Assembly (NCBI GenBank): GCA_003281635.1
Contig: QCBK01000002.1
Span: 1-64,000 of the forward strand
Source of the DNA: Prochlorococcus sp. AG-347-G22
GTDB taxonomy: Bacteria > Cyanobacteriota > Cyanobacteriia > PCC-6307 > Cyanobiaceae
Direction of reading: 5' to 3'
DNA length: 64,000 nucleotides
Positions 55,197 through 64,000 of the stretch are shown here, one piece after another. The notes beneath the pieces are model-generated. The model searched no databases. It saw only the letters and a list, made by a program, of their open reading frames with translations, and had not been told where the DNA came from. Position 1 is the stretch's first letter, and every line of letters starts with the position of its first letter. Both the position numbers and the translations under genes were made by a program.

Positions 55197-56801
55197 TTAA
55201 ATCTCCTTCTTAAAGCTTAATTTATTTACTTGTAAGATTTTTGTAAGTAAAAAATAAATTACAAAAAAAGTTAGAGATCCAAGTATTAATAATAAAAATT
55301 CTCCTAGGTTTGAATTAAATTTATTCGTAGTTTTGAGAATACTAAAACAAAATGTGCTGCCCATAATTGCTGCTAATGACATGAGGCTAATTTTCTTCAA
55401 TAAATCGAAGTTATGCAAATTGATATTTTCATTTCTCAGATTAAAAGAAAGAAAAATACAAACTATAAAGTTGACTATTACTGAAGATAAAATTATTCCT
55501 ATGACTCCGAAATTATAAGGAGAAAGATTCCCAAAATTCTTAATTGGGGCACCAATTAAAAACCAATCAAAAAAAATATTAAATATTATCCCTGCAAATG
55601 AAGACTTAAAAGGGAAGGCTGTTTTTTCTATTGAATAGTAGGTTCTTACTAATAAATCTTTATAAAGATAAAAGGGTATGCCAACTGCATAAGCAATTAA
55701 TATGTTCTTTACTTTTAAAGTTGCAGAATAATCAAAAGATCCTCTTTGAAAAACTAATTGTACGATTTGATTATTGAATGTTATGAAAAATCCGGTTAAA
55801 AAAATAGCTGTCAAAAAACAGTACTCTATCCCAGATATCAATTGTTTTTGGAGACCTCTTTCGTCTTTTTTATTTCTCAATTCAGAGAATTTTGGAAGTA
55901 ATGGCAGAATCAATGTGTTAGATAATATACCTAAGGGGGCTTGTATAAGAAAGTTTCCGTAAGCTAGTCCAGATGCTGCTCCTTGAAAACTTGAAGCAAA
56001 AAACATATCGATAAAAACATTAATTTGACTTAGACCTGATGAGATAGATGCTGGAATAATTAGTTTAAAAATCCTCCTTTCTTCATCTTTAAACAAATTG
56101 AAGGTTGACTTTAATCTCAAGAGACCAATTTTATTTATTTCCCAAATTTGAACAACAAACTGAAGTAACGTTCCGATTAAAGTTGCAAATGCCAGTAATC
56201 CCTTGTAATTAAAGAAATTAGAAGATGTATCTTCTTTGTTGAAAATCCAACTAAATAAAATAAAAAGAATAATAGTTACGCTTGTTATTGCTGGACTTAT
56301 ACTTGATAAAAAGAATTTTCTTTGGGAATTTAAGGCGCCAAAGCTTAAACCTATGAAGCCGGATAAAGGGATGCAAGGGGTAAGTATTTGTAATTGGTAA
56401 GTGGCAATAGATTTAGCTTCGACACTTAAATTCGGGGCTAATAAATCAATTAATAAACTGGAATTTGAGTAAATCAATATTGCTAAAAGAAATAATAATA
56501 TTGAAAGTTTTATGCTTACTTGAGTTAAAACAATCCCTCCATTTTTTTTGTTAAGCGGAGTTAGAACTGCAACGACTGAGTTGTGTAATGGACCATTAAT
56601 CCCCCCAATGATTATTAATAAAAAACCAGGAATTATATATGCATAATTAAACGCATCGTATGTTATACCAATCCCAAAAGCAGCAGCTATAAATATTTGT
56701 CTTATACATCCAGCTAATTTACTTAGACTAGTACCAAACGAAATTGAAAAAACATTATTTTTTAAAAATGAATGCATTTGGATTTGTCTAAAATTTTTCA
56801 A
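55197..56801 (-). CDS. murJ: Lipid II flippase MurJ/MviN
   Basis: Multi-TM protein with SLSKLAGCIRQIFIAAAFGIGITYDAFNYAYIIPGFL. Confidence 0.92.
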   Translation of the reverse strand: MKNFRQIQMHSFLKNNVFSISFGTSLSKLAGCIRQIFIAAAFGIGITYDAFNYAYIIPGFLLIIIGGINGPLHNSVVAVLTPLNKKNGGIVLTQVSIKLSILLFLLAILIYSNSSLLIDLLAPNLSVEAKSIATYQLQILTPCIPLSGFIGLSFGALNSQRKFFLSSISPAITSVTIILFILFSWIFNKEDTSSNFFNYKGLLAFATLIGTLLQFVVQIWEINKIGLLRLKSTFNLFKDEERRIFKLIIPASISSGLSQINVFIDMFFASSFQGAASGLAYGNFLIQAPLGILSNTLILPLLPKFSELRNKKDERGLQKQLISGIEYCFLTAIFLTGFFITFNNQIVQLVFQRGSFDYSATLKVKNILIAYAVGIPFYLYKDLLVRTYYSIEKTAFPFKSSFAGIIFNIFFDWFLIGAPIKNFGNLSPYNFGVIGIILSSVIVNFIVCIFLSFNLRNENINLHNFDLLKKISLMSLAAIMGSTFCFSILKTTNKFNSNLGEFLLLILGSLTFFVIYFLLTKILQVNKLSFKKEI

Positions 56802-56848
56802 GAAGATTAAGTTTCAATTATATTTGATTTTTAATTAACGACATATTT

Positions 56849-57589
56849 ATGGATGATAGGATAATTGATTTTGATCCATTAATTGAAGGGATTTTAATTA
56901 AGAGGTATAAAAGGTTTCTTGCTGATATTAAATTAGAAAGTGGAGAGGTAGTAACTGCTCATTGTGCTAACACTGGCCCAATGAAGGGACTTTTGAGTGA
57001 GGGAGCAAAAGTAAGAATAAGTGTTTCTTCTTCTCCAAAAAGAAAATTGCCTTTTACTTGGGAACAGATATGTGTTTTTAATGCAAAAAATGAGGAGGTT
57101 TGGGTAGGTATTAATACTTTATTTGCAAACAAGTTAATTAAAAAGGTTATTGAGAAAAATCTTTTAAAAGAAGTAATAGGTGAAATAGAGACAATTAAAT
57201 CTGAAGTTCCTTATGGAAAAGATAAAAAAAGCAGAATTGACCTTTTTTTAACTCCAAAATCTTCAAATCCTGATAAACGTAACATTTACATAGAGGTTAA
57301 AAATACGACTTGGATTAAAGGAAATGTGGCTCTATTCCCAGACACAGTAACGAAAAGAGGTCAAAAACACCTCATGGAATTAAAGGAATTAATTCCTGAA
57401 AGTAAAAGTGTTCTAGTACTTTGTATTACAAGAAAAGATGCTTGCTGCTTTGCCACTGGAGATGAGGCAGATCCCTGTTACGGCAATCTTTTTAGAGAAT
57501 CATTAAGTGCAGGAATGATTACAATTCCATGCTCCTTCGAATTTCATAAAGACCACGTATCATGGAGGGGAATTAAACCTTTAAAATAA
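56849..57589 (+). CDS. sfsA: Sugar fermentation stimulation protein homolog
   Basis: [66 protein letters not shown]. Confidence 0.93.
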   Translation: MDDRIIDFDPLIEGILIKRYKRFLADIKLESGEVVTAHCANTGPMKGLLSEGAKVRISVSSSPKRKLPFTWEQICVFNAKNEEVWVGINTLFANKLIKKVIEKNLLKEVIGEIETIKSEVPYGKDKKSRIDLFLTPKSSNPDKRNIYIEVKNTTWIKGNVALFPDTVTKRGQKHLMELKELIPESKSVLVLCITRKDACCFATGDEADPCYGNLFRESLSAGMITIPCSFEFHKDHVSWRGIKPLK

Positions 57590-57672
57590 ATAAATTCTTG
57601 ATATTTTGAAACTCTTAATAAAAAAAATTTTTAATTTAACAAATTTAATTTTGGAATGCAACTATAAAATTG

Positions 57673-57715
57673 GTAACAACGACTACTAGACACAGATAAG
57701 TTTTTTGAATAAATT
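57673..57715 (+). promoter_or_regulatory. NtcA-activated promoter of the ammonium transporter
   Basis: Exact GTA-N8-TAC (57673-57686: GTAACAACGACTAC), 23 nt, then TAAATT (TAN3T -10) at 57710-57715. Confidence 0.75.
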
Positions 57716-57770
57716 TAAATTTGAAAGGAAACAGCTCAAAACTGTTTTTTTGCAGATCTAATTTTTTTTT

Positions 57771-59231
57771 ATGACCACTGCTTTGCAAACGCCTCAAAGG
57801 CGCTCTAGGTCCAAATTACAAGATGCAAGTCTTGTTAATGGACCTATGCTCCTTTTGAGGAGTATTCGAGGATTTAGTTCAAACCGCTCTATGTTGTGGC
57901 TTGCAACTGTTCCCCTAGCTTTGTTTGGTTTAGGTATTTTTAATCTTTCAGCTCATGCAGCTGATTTACCTGAGTTGAATGCAGCTTTTCTTGCTAACAA
58001 TTTATGGCTTTTGATCGCTACTATTTTGGTGATCTTTATGAACGCCGGTTTCGCTATGGTTGAGGCAGGTATGTGTCGTTCTAAGAACGCAGTAAACATC
58101 CTTGCTAAAAACCTCTTTGTATTTGCTCTAGCTGTAACTTCTTATTGGTTTATCGGCTATTCATTAATGTACGGAGGAAGTGTTGCTGACGGATGGCTTT
58201 ATTTTGGAGGCTTATTTTTTGATCCAACAGTTACCGCTGATATGGTTACTGATGCTGGATTAGTCCCAACTGTTGATTTCTTGTTCCAGTCTGCATTCGC
58301 AGGAACTGCGGCAACTATCGTTTCCGGTCTTGTTGCTGAAAGAGTTAAATTTGGAGAATTTGTTGTTTTTGCTGTTGTATTAACTGCATTTATATATCCA
58401 ATTGCTGGTAGCTGGAAATGGAATGGTGGTTGGCTTGATTCTTTAGGTTTTGTTGACTTCGCTGGTTCTTCAATTGTTCACTCAGTTGGAGCATGGGCGG
58501 GTCTTGTAGGAGCTATGCTTCTTGGACCAAGAATTGGTAAATACTCTGATGGGAAACCACAAGCTATGCCAGGACACAATATGGCAATAGCTACTCTAGG
58601 TGCATTAGTTCTATGGATAGGTTGGTATGGATTTAACCCCGGTTCTCAACTTGCTATGGATCAATGGGTTCCATATGTAGCTGTAACAACAACTTTGGCA
58701 GCAGCAGCTGGAGCTATTGGAGCAACTATTGTTTCAACATTAACTTCTGGTAAGCCTGATCTTACAATGATAATTAACGGAATCCTTGCTGGTTTGGTTA
58801 GTATCACTGCTGGTTGTGGTGATATGACTCTTGCTGGAGCCTGGTTCGCAGGACTAGTAGGGGGTATTATAGTTGTATTTTCTGTTGCAGCACTTGATGC
58901 CGCTGAGATCGATGATCCTGTAGGTGCATTCTCCGTTCACGGAGTTTGTGGTGTATGGGGTACTGTAGTTATCGGTCTTTGGGGTACAGCTGTACAAGGC
59001 GATGGAGCTGGTATGGGATTGTTCAATGGTGGAGGTATTACTCTTCTTCTAGTTCAAGCCCTTGGTGCCGCAGCTTATGCTATTTGGACACTAGTTACTT
59101 GTTGGATTGCCTGGTCTGTAATTGGAGGATTATTCGGTGGAATCCGAGTATCTGAAGAGGAAGAGACTCAAGGCTTAGATATCGGAGAGCATGGAATGGA
59201 AGCATATCCAGACTTTGCATCTGCTAAATAA
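57771..59231 (+). CDS. amt: Ammonium transporter
   Basis: NAGFAMVEAGMCRSKNAVNILAKNL; DFAGSSIVHSVGAWAGLVGAMLLGPR; DDPVGAFSVHGVCGVWGT. Confidence 0.97.
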   Translation: MTTALQTPQRRSRSKLQDASLVNGPMLLLRSIRGFSSNRSMLWLATVPLALFGLGIFNLSAHAADLPELNAAFLANNLWLLIATILVIFMNAGFAMVEAGMCRSKNAVNILAKNLFVFALAVTSYWFIGYSLMYGGSVADGWLYFGGLFFDPTVTADMVTDAGLVPTVDFLFQSAFAGTAATIVSGLVAERVKFGEFVVFAVVLTAFIYPIAGSWKWNGGWLDSLGFVDFAGSSIVHSVGAWAGLVGAMLLGPRIGKYSDGKPQAMPGHNMAIATLGALVLWIGWYGFNPGSQLAMDQWVPYVAVTTTLAAAAGAIGATIVSTLTSGKPDLTMIINGILAGLVSITAGCGDMTLAGAWFAGLVGGIIVVFSVAALDAAEIDDPVGAFSVHGVCGVWGTVVIGLWGTAVQGDGAGMGLFNGGGITLLLVQALGAAAYAIWTLVTCWIAWSVIGGLFGGIRVSEEEETQGLDIGEHGMEAYPDFASAK

Positions 59232-59250
59232 TCTAACTGAAAATTGATTT

Positions 59251-59284
59251 AAGAAACCTGACTTATGTCAGGTTTCTTTTTTTT
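59251..59284 (+). terminator. Intrinsic terminator of amt
   Basis: Perfect 12-bp stem AAGAAACCTGAC-TTAT-GTCAGGTTTCTT followed by a T-run. Confidence 0.9.
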
Positions 59285-59319
59285 ACGAAAAATTATTTAA
59301 AACGTTGTAATATAGGAAG

Positions 59320-60516
59320 ATGGATACTCAAGCTTTTAGAAGATCCCTTCATCATTCTGATAGATACAACAGAAGGGGTTTCGATTCTCCAACAAAAAGA
59401 GCTCAAGCGTTAGAAGAAGCTTATCAAAGTGACTTGATAAGTTCTATTAGGGATAATGATTTTACTTACACTAAAGGCAGACTAAATATTAAGTTGGCCC
59501 AAGCCTTCGGCTTCTGTTGGGGAGTTGAAAGAGCTGTCGCAATGGCTTATGAAACTAGAAGACATTACCCAAATGAGAATATTTGGATAACAAACGAAAT
59601 AATCCATAATCCCTCGGTTAATGATCATTTAAGAAAAATGAATGTAAAATTCATCTCAGCTAAAAATGGAATTAAAGATTTTTCTTTAGTTTCTAATGGG
59701 GATGTTGTTATACTCCCTGCTTTCGGTGCTACTGTTCAAGAAATGAAACTCTTGCACGAGAAAGGTTGTCATATCATTGATACAACTTGTCCATGGGTTT
59801 CTAAGGTTTGGCATACGGTTGAAAAACATAAAAAACATATTTTCACATCTATTATTCACGGAAAGTTTAAACATGAAGAGACTCTCGCTACAAGTTCATT
59901 TGCAGGGAAATATTTAGTTGTACTAGATCTAGAAGAAGCGAACTACGTTTCTGAATATATTCTAGGGAGAGGTAACAGAAATGAGTTTATGAACAAATTT
60001 GCTAAAGCTTGTTCTAATGGATTTGATCCTGATAAAGATTTAGATAGAGTGGGAGTTGCGAATCAGACAACTATGCTTAAGAGCGAGACTGAGGAAATTG
60101 GAAAGGTTTTTGAAATGACGATGTTAAAGAAATTTGGACCAGAAAACTTAAATAGTCACTTTTTAGCTTTTAATACCATTTGTGATGCAACTGAAGAAAG
60201 GCAAAGTGCAATGTTTTCTTTGGTTGATGAAGACCTTGATATTTTAGTAGTTATTGGAGGCTTCAATTCTTCTAATACTACTCACCTCCAAGAAATAGCA
60301 ATTACTAAAAATATTTCTTCTTTTCACATTGATACGCCAGAGAGGATATCAGTTAAAGAAAACTCAATATTGCATAAACCGCTAGGATCAGAATTAGAAC
60401 TTAAAAATAATTTTCTACCAAGTGGAAAAATTAATGTTGGAATTACCTCAGGTGCATCCACTCCTGATAAGGTTGTTGCAGACGTTATTGAAAAGTTAAT
60501 TGATATTGCTTCATGA
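59320..60516 (+). CDS. ispH: 4-hydroxy-3-methylbut-2-enyl diphosphate reductase (LytB)
   Basis: [46 protein letters not shown]. Confidence 0.96.
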   Translation: MDTQAFRRSLHHSDRYNRRGFDSPTKRAQALEEAYQSDLISSIRDNDFTYTKGRLNIKLAQAFGFCWGVERAVAMAYETRRHYPNENIWITNEIIHNPSVNDHLRKMNVKFISAKNGIKDFSLVSNGDVVILPAFGATVQEMKLLHEKGCHIIDTTCPWVSKVWHTVEKHKKHIFTSIIHGKFKHEETLATSSFAGKYLVVLDLEEANYVSEYILGRGNRNEFMNKFAKACSNGFDPDKDLDRVGVANQTTMLKSETEEIGKVFEMTMLKKFGPENLNSHFLAFNTICDATEERQSAMFSLVDEDLDILVVIGGFNSSNTTHLQEIAITKNISSFHIDTPERISVKENSILHKPLGSELELKNNFLPSGKINVGITSGASTPDKVVADVIEKLIDIAS

Positions 60517-60620
60517 ATTTGATATTGCATTAATGATTTTGCTTATTTTTTTTAATTTATAAGTCAGATGATTCCAAAAGATCTACACTATTAACTAGAA
60601 TAATAAAAAAATAATGAAGT

Positions 60621-61181
60621 ATGGAAGACAAATCACAAACTAATGAGGTTCAAACTGCAAGTATGAATAGAGCCAAAGCACCCCAAAAAGTTGAAGTTGT
60701 AGTTGCCAATTCATCTTCAGGGTCAGAAGTAAATATCCTTGGAGAACTATCGATTTTTGTTTTAAGAATTGGTTTTTGTATTTTGATGATTCATCATGGC
60801 TTGGAAAAACTTCAGGATCCGCAGGGCTTTGCCGAGTTTGTAGTTGGTAAGTATTTCTCATTTTTGCCTGGTGATCCTGTTATTTGGACTTTTGGAGCAG
60901 CAATTACTCAACTGGTATGCCCAGTTGGATTGGCTTTAGGGATTTTTGCGAGGCTATCTTCTCTTGGTTTGTTCTCCACCATGGCATTTGCAGTTTATTT
61001 TCATCTCCTTGATACTGGACTAGAAGGTTTTCCTCTCGCAGTGGTTGAAGGTCATAATTATGCTTTCGAATTATCTTTTATATATGGGGCTATTTCTCTC
61101 TACTTTTTATGTGCAGGTCCAGGTAGGCTATCTTTGTTCAGAAAAACTAACAAGATTACATATTATCCAAAGTCGACATAA
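60621..61181 (+). CDS. DoxX-family membrane protein
   Basis: LRIGFCILMIHHGLEKLQDPQGFAEFV; four TM segments. Confidence 0.85.
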   Translation: MEDKSQTNEVQTASMNRAKAPQKVEVVVANSSSGSEVNILGELSIFVLRIGFCILMIHHGLEKLQDPQGFAEFVVGKYFSFLPGDPVIWTFGAAITQLVCPVGLALGIFARLSSLGLFSTMAFAVYFHLLDTGLEGFPLAVVEGHNYAFELSFIYGAISLYFLCAGPGRLSLFRKTNKITYYPKST

Positions 61182-61182
61182 T

Positions 61183-62736
61183 TTAATGCAAAAAATGCCT
61201 TTTTTGGGTAAATATCATAGAGATTCCTTTCGAATTACACATATCAATACTTTCTTGGTCTCTTAGACTTCCTCCAGGTTGGATAATAGCTTTTATACCG
61301 TGTTCATGTGCAAGTTCTACAGTGTCTGCAAATGGCAAAAAACCATCGCTGGCTAAGACAGCATCAGAAGATAATTTTCCAGCTGCTTTTAATGCAATTT
61401 TTGCTGCTCCCACTCTATTCATTTGTCCAGCTCCAATACCAATAGTTTTTTGGTCTTTTGCAATAACAATTGCATTAGATTTAACATGTTTACAAATTTT
61501 CCATGCAAAATTTAGATCTAAGTTCATTTGATTACTCGGATTTGTATTAGTTACTAAAATCCAACTTTCAGTTTTTTCTTCACTATCATCTGTATCTTGG
61601 ACTAGTAATCCTCCCATTATTGATTTAGTAGAAGTTTGATTCTTTTTTGGCAGTTGATCTTTTGATAACTTTAAAATTCTTAAATTCTTTTTAACTTTTA
61701 AAATTTCTAAAGCATCCTCATCAAAAGATGGTGCGACGACACATTCTAAGAAAATATCTTTGAGGTGAATTGCAGTATGACTATCAACATTTGAATTAAA
61801 AGCAACTATTCCTCCAAATGCACTAACAGAGTCGCATTCCAAAGCATTCTTGAATGCTTTGGAAGCTGAACTACTCATAGAGGCACCACAAGGATTATTG
61901 TGTTTTAAAATAACAGAAGCAAACATGTCTGTTGTAAGTTCACCTTTTTCTTTGTAGCCAAATTCTAAAACTGTTGAAAGTGCCGACTCTAGATCCAATA
62001 GATTGTTATAACTTAAGTCTTTTCCTTGTAATTGTTCTGCTGAGTTCCATCCAATGTTACTTAAGCCATACCAGAAAGCTTTTTGATGTGGATTCTCCCC
62101 ATATCTTAAGGTTTTGATTAGTGGATAAGATTCAATATATTTTGAAGATTGTAAATCTCTTTCTTTTCTTATCCAATTAGATATTGCAGTATCATAGTCT
62201 GCTGTATGTTGAAAAGCTTCAAGGGCTAATTTTGCTTTATATGAGTCTTTTAATTCCCCTTTTTTACTTTCTTCAAGAAAATTTTGATACTGACTAGGAT
62301 CTACTAAAACGGAAACATCTTTGTGATTTTTAGCTGCAGAACGAATCATTGATGGCCCTCCAATATCGATATTTTCAATAGCATCTTCCCATTTAGCTCC
62401 CTGATCTACAGTTTTTTTAAAAGGATATAAATTTACAACTACTAAGTCAATTAACTCAAGATTGTTAGCTTCTATATCTTTTTTATGTCCCTCATCAGTT
62501 CTTTTAGCTAATATTCCTCCGTGTATTTTTGGATGTAAAGTTTTAACTCTTCCTCCAAGAATTTCTGGAGAATTAGTAAAATCTGCTACTTTAATAACTG
62601 GAATTTTTGCCTCCATAAGATGTTTGGCGGTTCCTCCACTTGATAGAATTTTATAATTAAATTGCTCAACCAATTCCTTACAAAATGGGATTAAATTTTT
62701 TTTATCAGAGACACTAACTAAAGCTAATGGAGACAT
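61183..62736 (-). CDS. purH: Bifunctional AICAR transformylase/IMP cyclohydrolase
   Basis: ALVSVSDKKNLIPFCKEL; ILSSGGTAKHL; KTLHPKIHGGILAKR; LRYGENPHQKA. Confidence 0.97.
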   Translation of the reverse strand: MSPLALVSVSDKKNLIPFCKELVEQFNYKILSSGGTAKHLMEAKIPVIKVADFTNSPEILGGRVKTLHPKIHGGILAKRTDEGHKKDIEANNLELIDLVVVNLYPFKKTVDQGAKWEDAIENIDIGGPSMIRSAAKNHKDVSVLVDPSQYQNFLEESKKGELKDSYKAKLALEAFQHTADYDTAISNWIRKERDLQSSKYIESYPLIKTLRYGENPHQKAFWYGLSNIGWNSAEQLQGKDLSYNNLLDLESALSTVLEFGYKEKGELTTDMFASVILKHNNPCGASMSSSASKAFKNALECDSVSAFGGIVAFNSNVDSHTAIHLKDIFLECVVAPSFDEDALEILKVKKNLRILKLSKDQLPKKNQTSTKSIMGGLLVQDTDDSEEKTESWILVTNTNPSNQMNLDLNFAWKICKHVKSNAIVIAKDQKTIGIGAGQMNRVGAAKIALKAAGKLSSDAVLASDGFLPFADTVELAHEHGIKAIIQPGGSLRDQESIDMCNSKGISMIFTQKRHFLH

Positions 62737-62769
62737 TATGGGAAAGTTTACTTACTTAAGAATATAAAC

Positions 62770-63387
62770 ATGAAATATGCTATCAATCATGAATTTGTCT
62801 CGATTAGCTCTCAAACCGCAACTCACCGAATTATTTTGATGCATGGTTGGGGAGCTGATTCAGATGACCTTTTGACATTTGGAAAGGAGATGAATGAAAA
62901 AATAAATTTTGATTTTGAGTTAATTTCCTTGCGAGCTCCTGGAATACACCCAAGCGGTCAGGGAAGACAGTGGTATGGATTATACCCACATGATTGGAAT
63001 GGAGCTGAGGTTGAAGTAAATAAACTTTTGGTTACATTAAAAAAATTTGATACTTATCAGATTCCACTAAGAAAAACAATTTTGTTGGGTTTCTCTCAGG
63101 GGGCGGCAATGGCAATTGATGCGGGATTTAAGTTAAATTTTGGATTAATCGTTGCTTGTAGTGGTTATCCTCACCCCAACTGGTATCCTGGAGAAAAATT
63201 CTCACCATTGATTATTAGTCATGGTTTATTTGATGACGTTGTGCCTATAGATGCTTCTAGGATTATTTATGAAAAGGTAAAGAGTAAGTCTTCTAAATTT
63301 TGTGAATTATTAGAATTTGATGGATATCATCAAATTGATTCAAATTTAATTAATTTTATAAGTTTAAATATAAGTAATATTTTTTAA
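62770..63387 (+). CDS. Alpha/beta-hydrolase esterase (carboxylesterase/phospholipase type)
   Basis: ILMHGWGADSDDLL; GFSQGAAMAIDAGF (GxSxG). Confidence 0.88.
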   Translation: MKYAINHEFVSISSQTATHRIILMHGWGADSDDLLTFGKEMNEKINFDFELISLRAPGIHPSGQGRQWYGLYPHDWNGAEVEVNKLLVTLKKFDTYQIPLRKTILLGFSQGAAMAIDAGFKLNFGLIVACSGYPHPNWYPGEKFSPLIISHGLFDDVVPIDASRIIYEKVKSKSSKFCELLEFDGYHQIDSNLINFISLNISNIF

Positions 63388-63752
63388 ACAAAAGCATATT
63401 CATATTCTTCAATCTCTTCCCAATCATCTGCAGTAAGTTCTAGACCCTCAAATATTTTTTCTTCACCAATTCCTTCAACTACAAATTTTAGTGATGGAAA
63501 TAGAAAATGATTTTCTTCAGCATATTGGGCGCTGAATAACCCTTTTTCACCCCAAAAAAATCTATCGGTGGTGTGTTCATTTCTTCTGACATTGAAAACT
63601 GAAGGGGCAGAGAGTCCATTTTCAGCTATGAATCTTCTTGCTGCTGTAACTGGTTTATGTTTGCCAGTTTCGATATGATAAATAGGTACATGAGCCATTA
63701 CTCTTTGGCCAGCCAATCTTCTCCTGCTAATTCTCTTTCTTTTTTTTGACAT
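63384..63752 (-). CDS. Conserved cyanobacterial protein (DUF3155-like)
   Basis: SKKRKRISRRRLAGQRVMAHVPIYHIETGKHKPVTAARRFI; 4-nt convergent overlap with the esterase gene. Confidence 0.75.
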   Translation of the reverse strand: MSKKRKRISRRRLAGQRVMAHVPIYHIETGKHKPVTAARRFIAENGLSAPSVFNVRRNEHTTDRFFWGEKGLFSAQYAEENHFLFPSLKFVVEGIGEEKIFEGLELTADDWEEIEEYEYAFV

Positions 63753-64000
63753 TGATTGGTACTCCTGAAATTATTAATGAGATTAGTCTTATTTTTTTTT
63801 TACTAATCTGATATGTGATTTAAAATTCACTTCAAATTACATAGAGGACCCATCAACCCCTGATGTAGCTTAAAATATGATTAAATATTCATATTTAAGG
63901 CTGGCTAAATCCAAACCTCTTTATATATCTTAATACTTTTTTCATATTTTACAAGCCCTTTTTCAAGTTTTTTTTAAAAAAATTTCTCAAAATTTCATTA

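Noticed and set aside
63780-63898. AGATTAGT/ACTAATCT and TTAAATAT/ATATTTAA inverted repeats upstream of the DUF3155-like gene
   Set aside because: Low-complexity AT-rich repeats close to what is expected by chance; kept only as a note.

Overview
This is a gene-dense, AT-rich 64 kb stretch of a picocyanobacterial core chromosome. Gene content and the compact layout point to Prochlorococcus, probably a high-light ecotype (inferred, no search run). From left to right it holds: a ribosomal cluster (rplL-rplJ-rplA-rplK-nusG-secE) and a ClpB-type ATPase; eno; a bicarbonate-uptake block (SulP/BicA-like, SbtA, SbtB-like); hemB, mutS2 and obg; CP12; psbA; aroC; ftsH; sat; psbO; coaBC; pyrB; crtR; tRNA-Leu; ileS; glmM; thyX/dcd/cobO; ntcA; pth; psbH/psbN/psbI; an LptD-like protein; leuCD, cinA and glyA; tRNA-Arg; murJ; sfsA; an ammonium transporter; ispH; purH. 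I found no phage, transposon, CRISPR array or defence locus, and nothing convincing as a new multi-gene system. The points worth following up are smaller: two conserved genes (mpg, crtR) with no ATG/GTG/TTG start upstream of their conserved N-termini; an unlisted 42-aa ORF next to psbA; an SbtB-like protein without the C-terminal CGPxGC segment; a CP12 without the N-terminal cysteine pair; NtcA-type promoters at amt and ntcA with the same -10 hexamer; a terminator-like hairpin in the amt leader; an L10-leader-like structure; and several perfect inverted repeats in intergenic regions.
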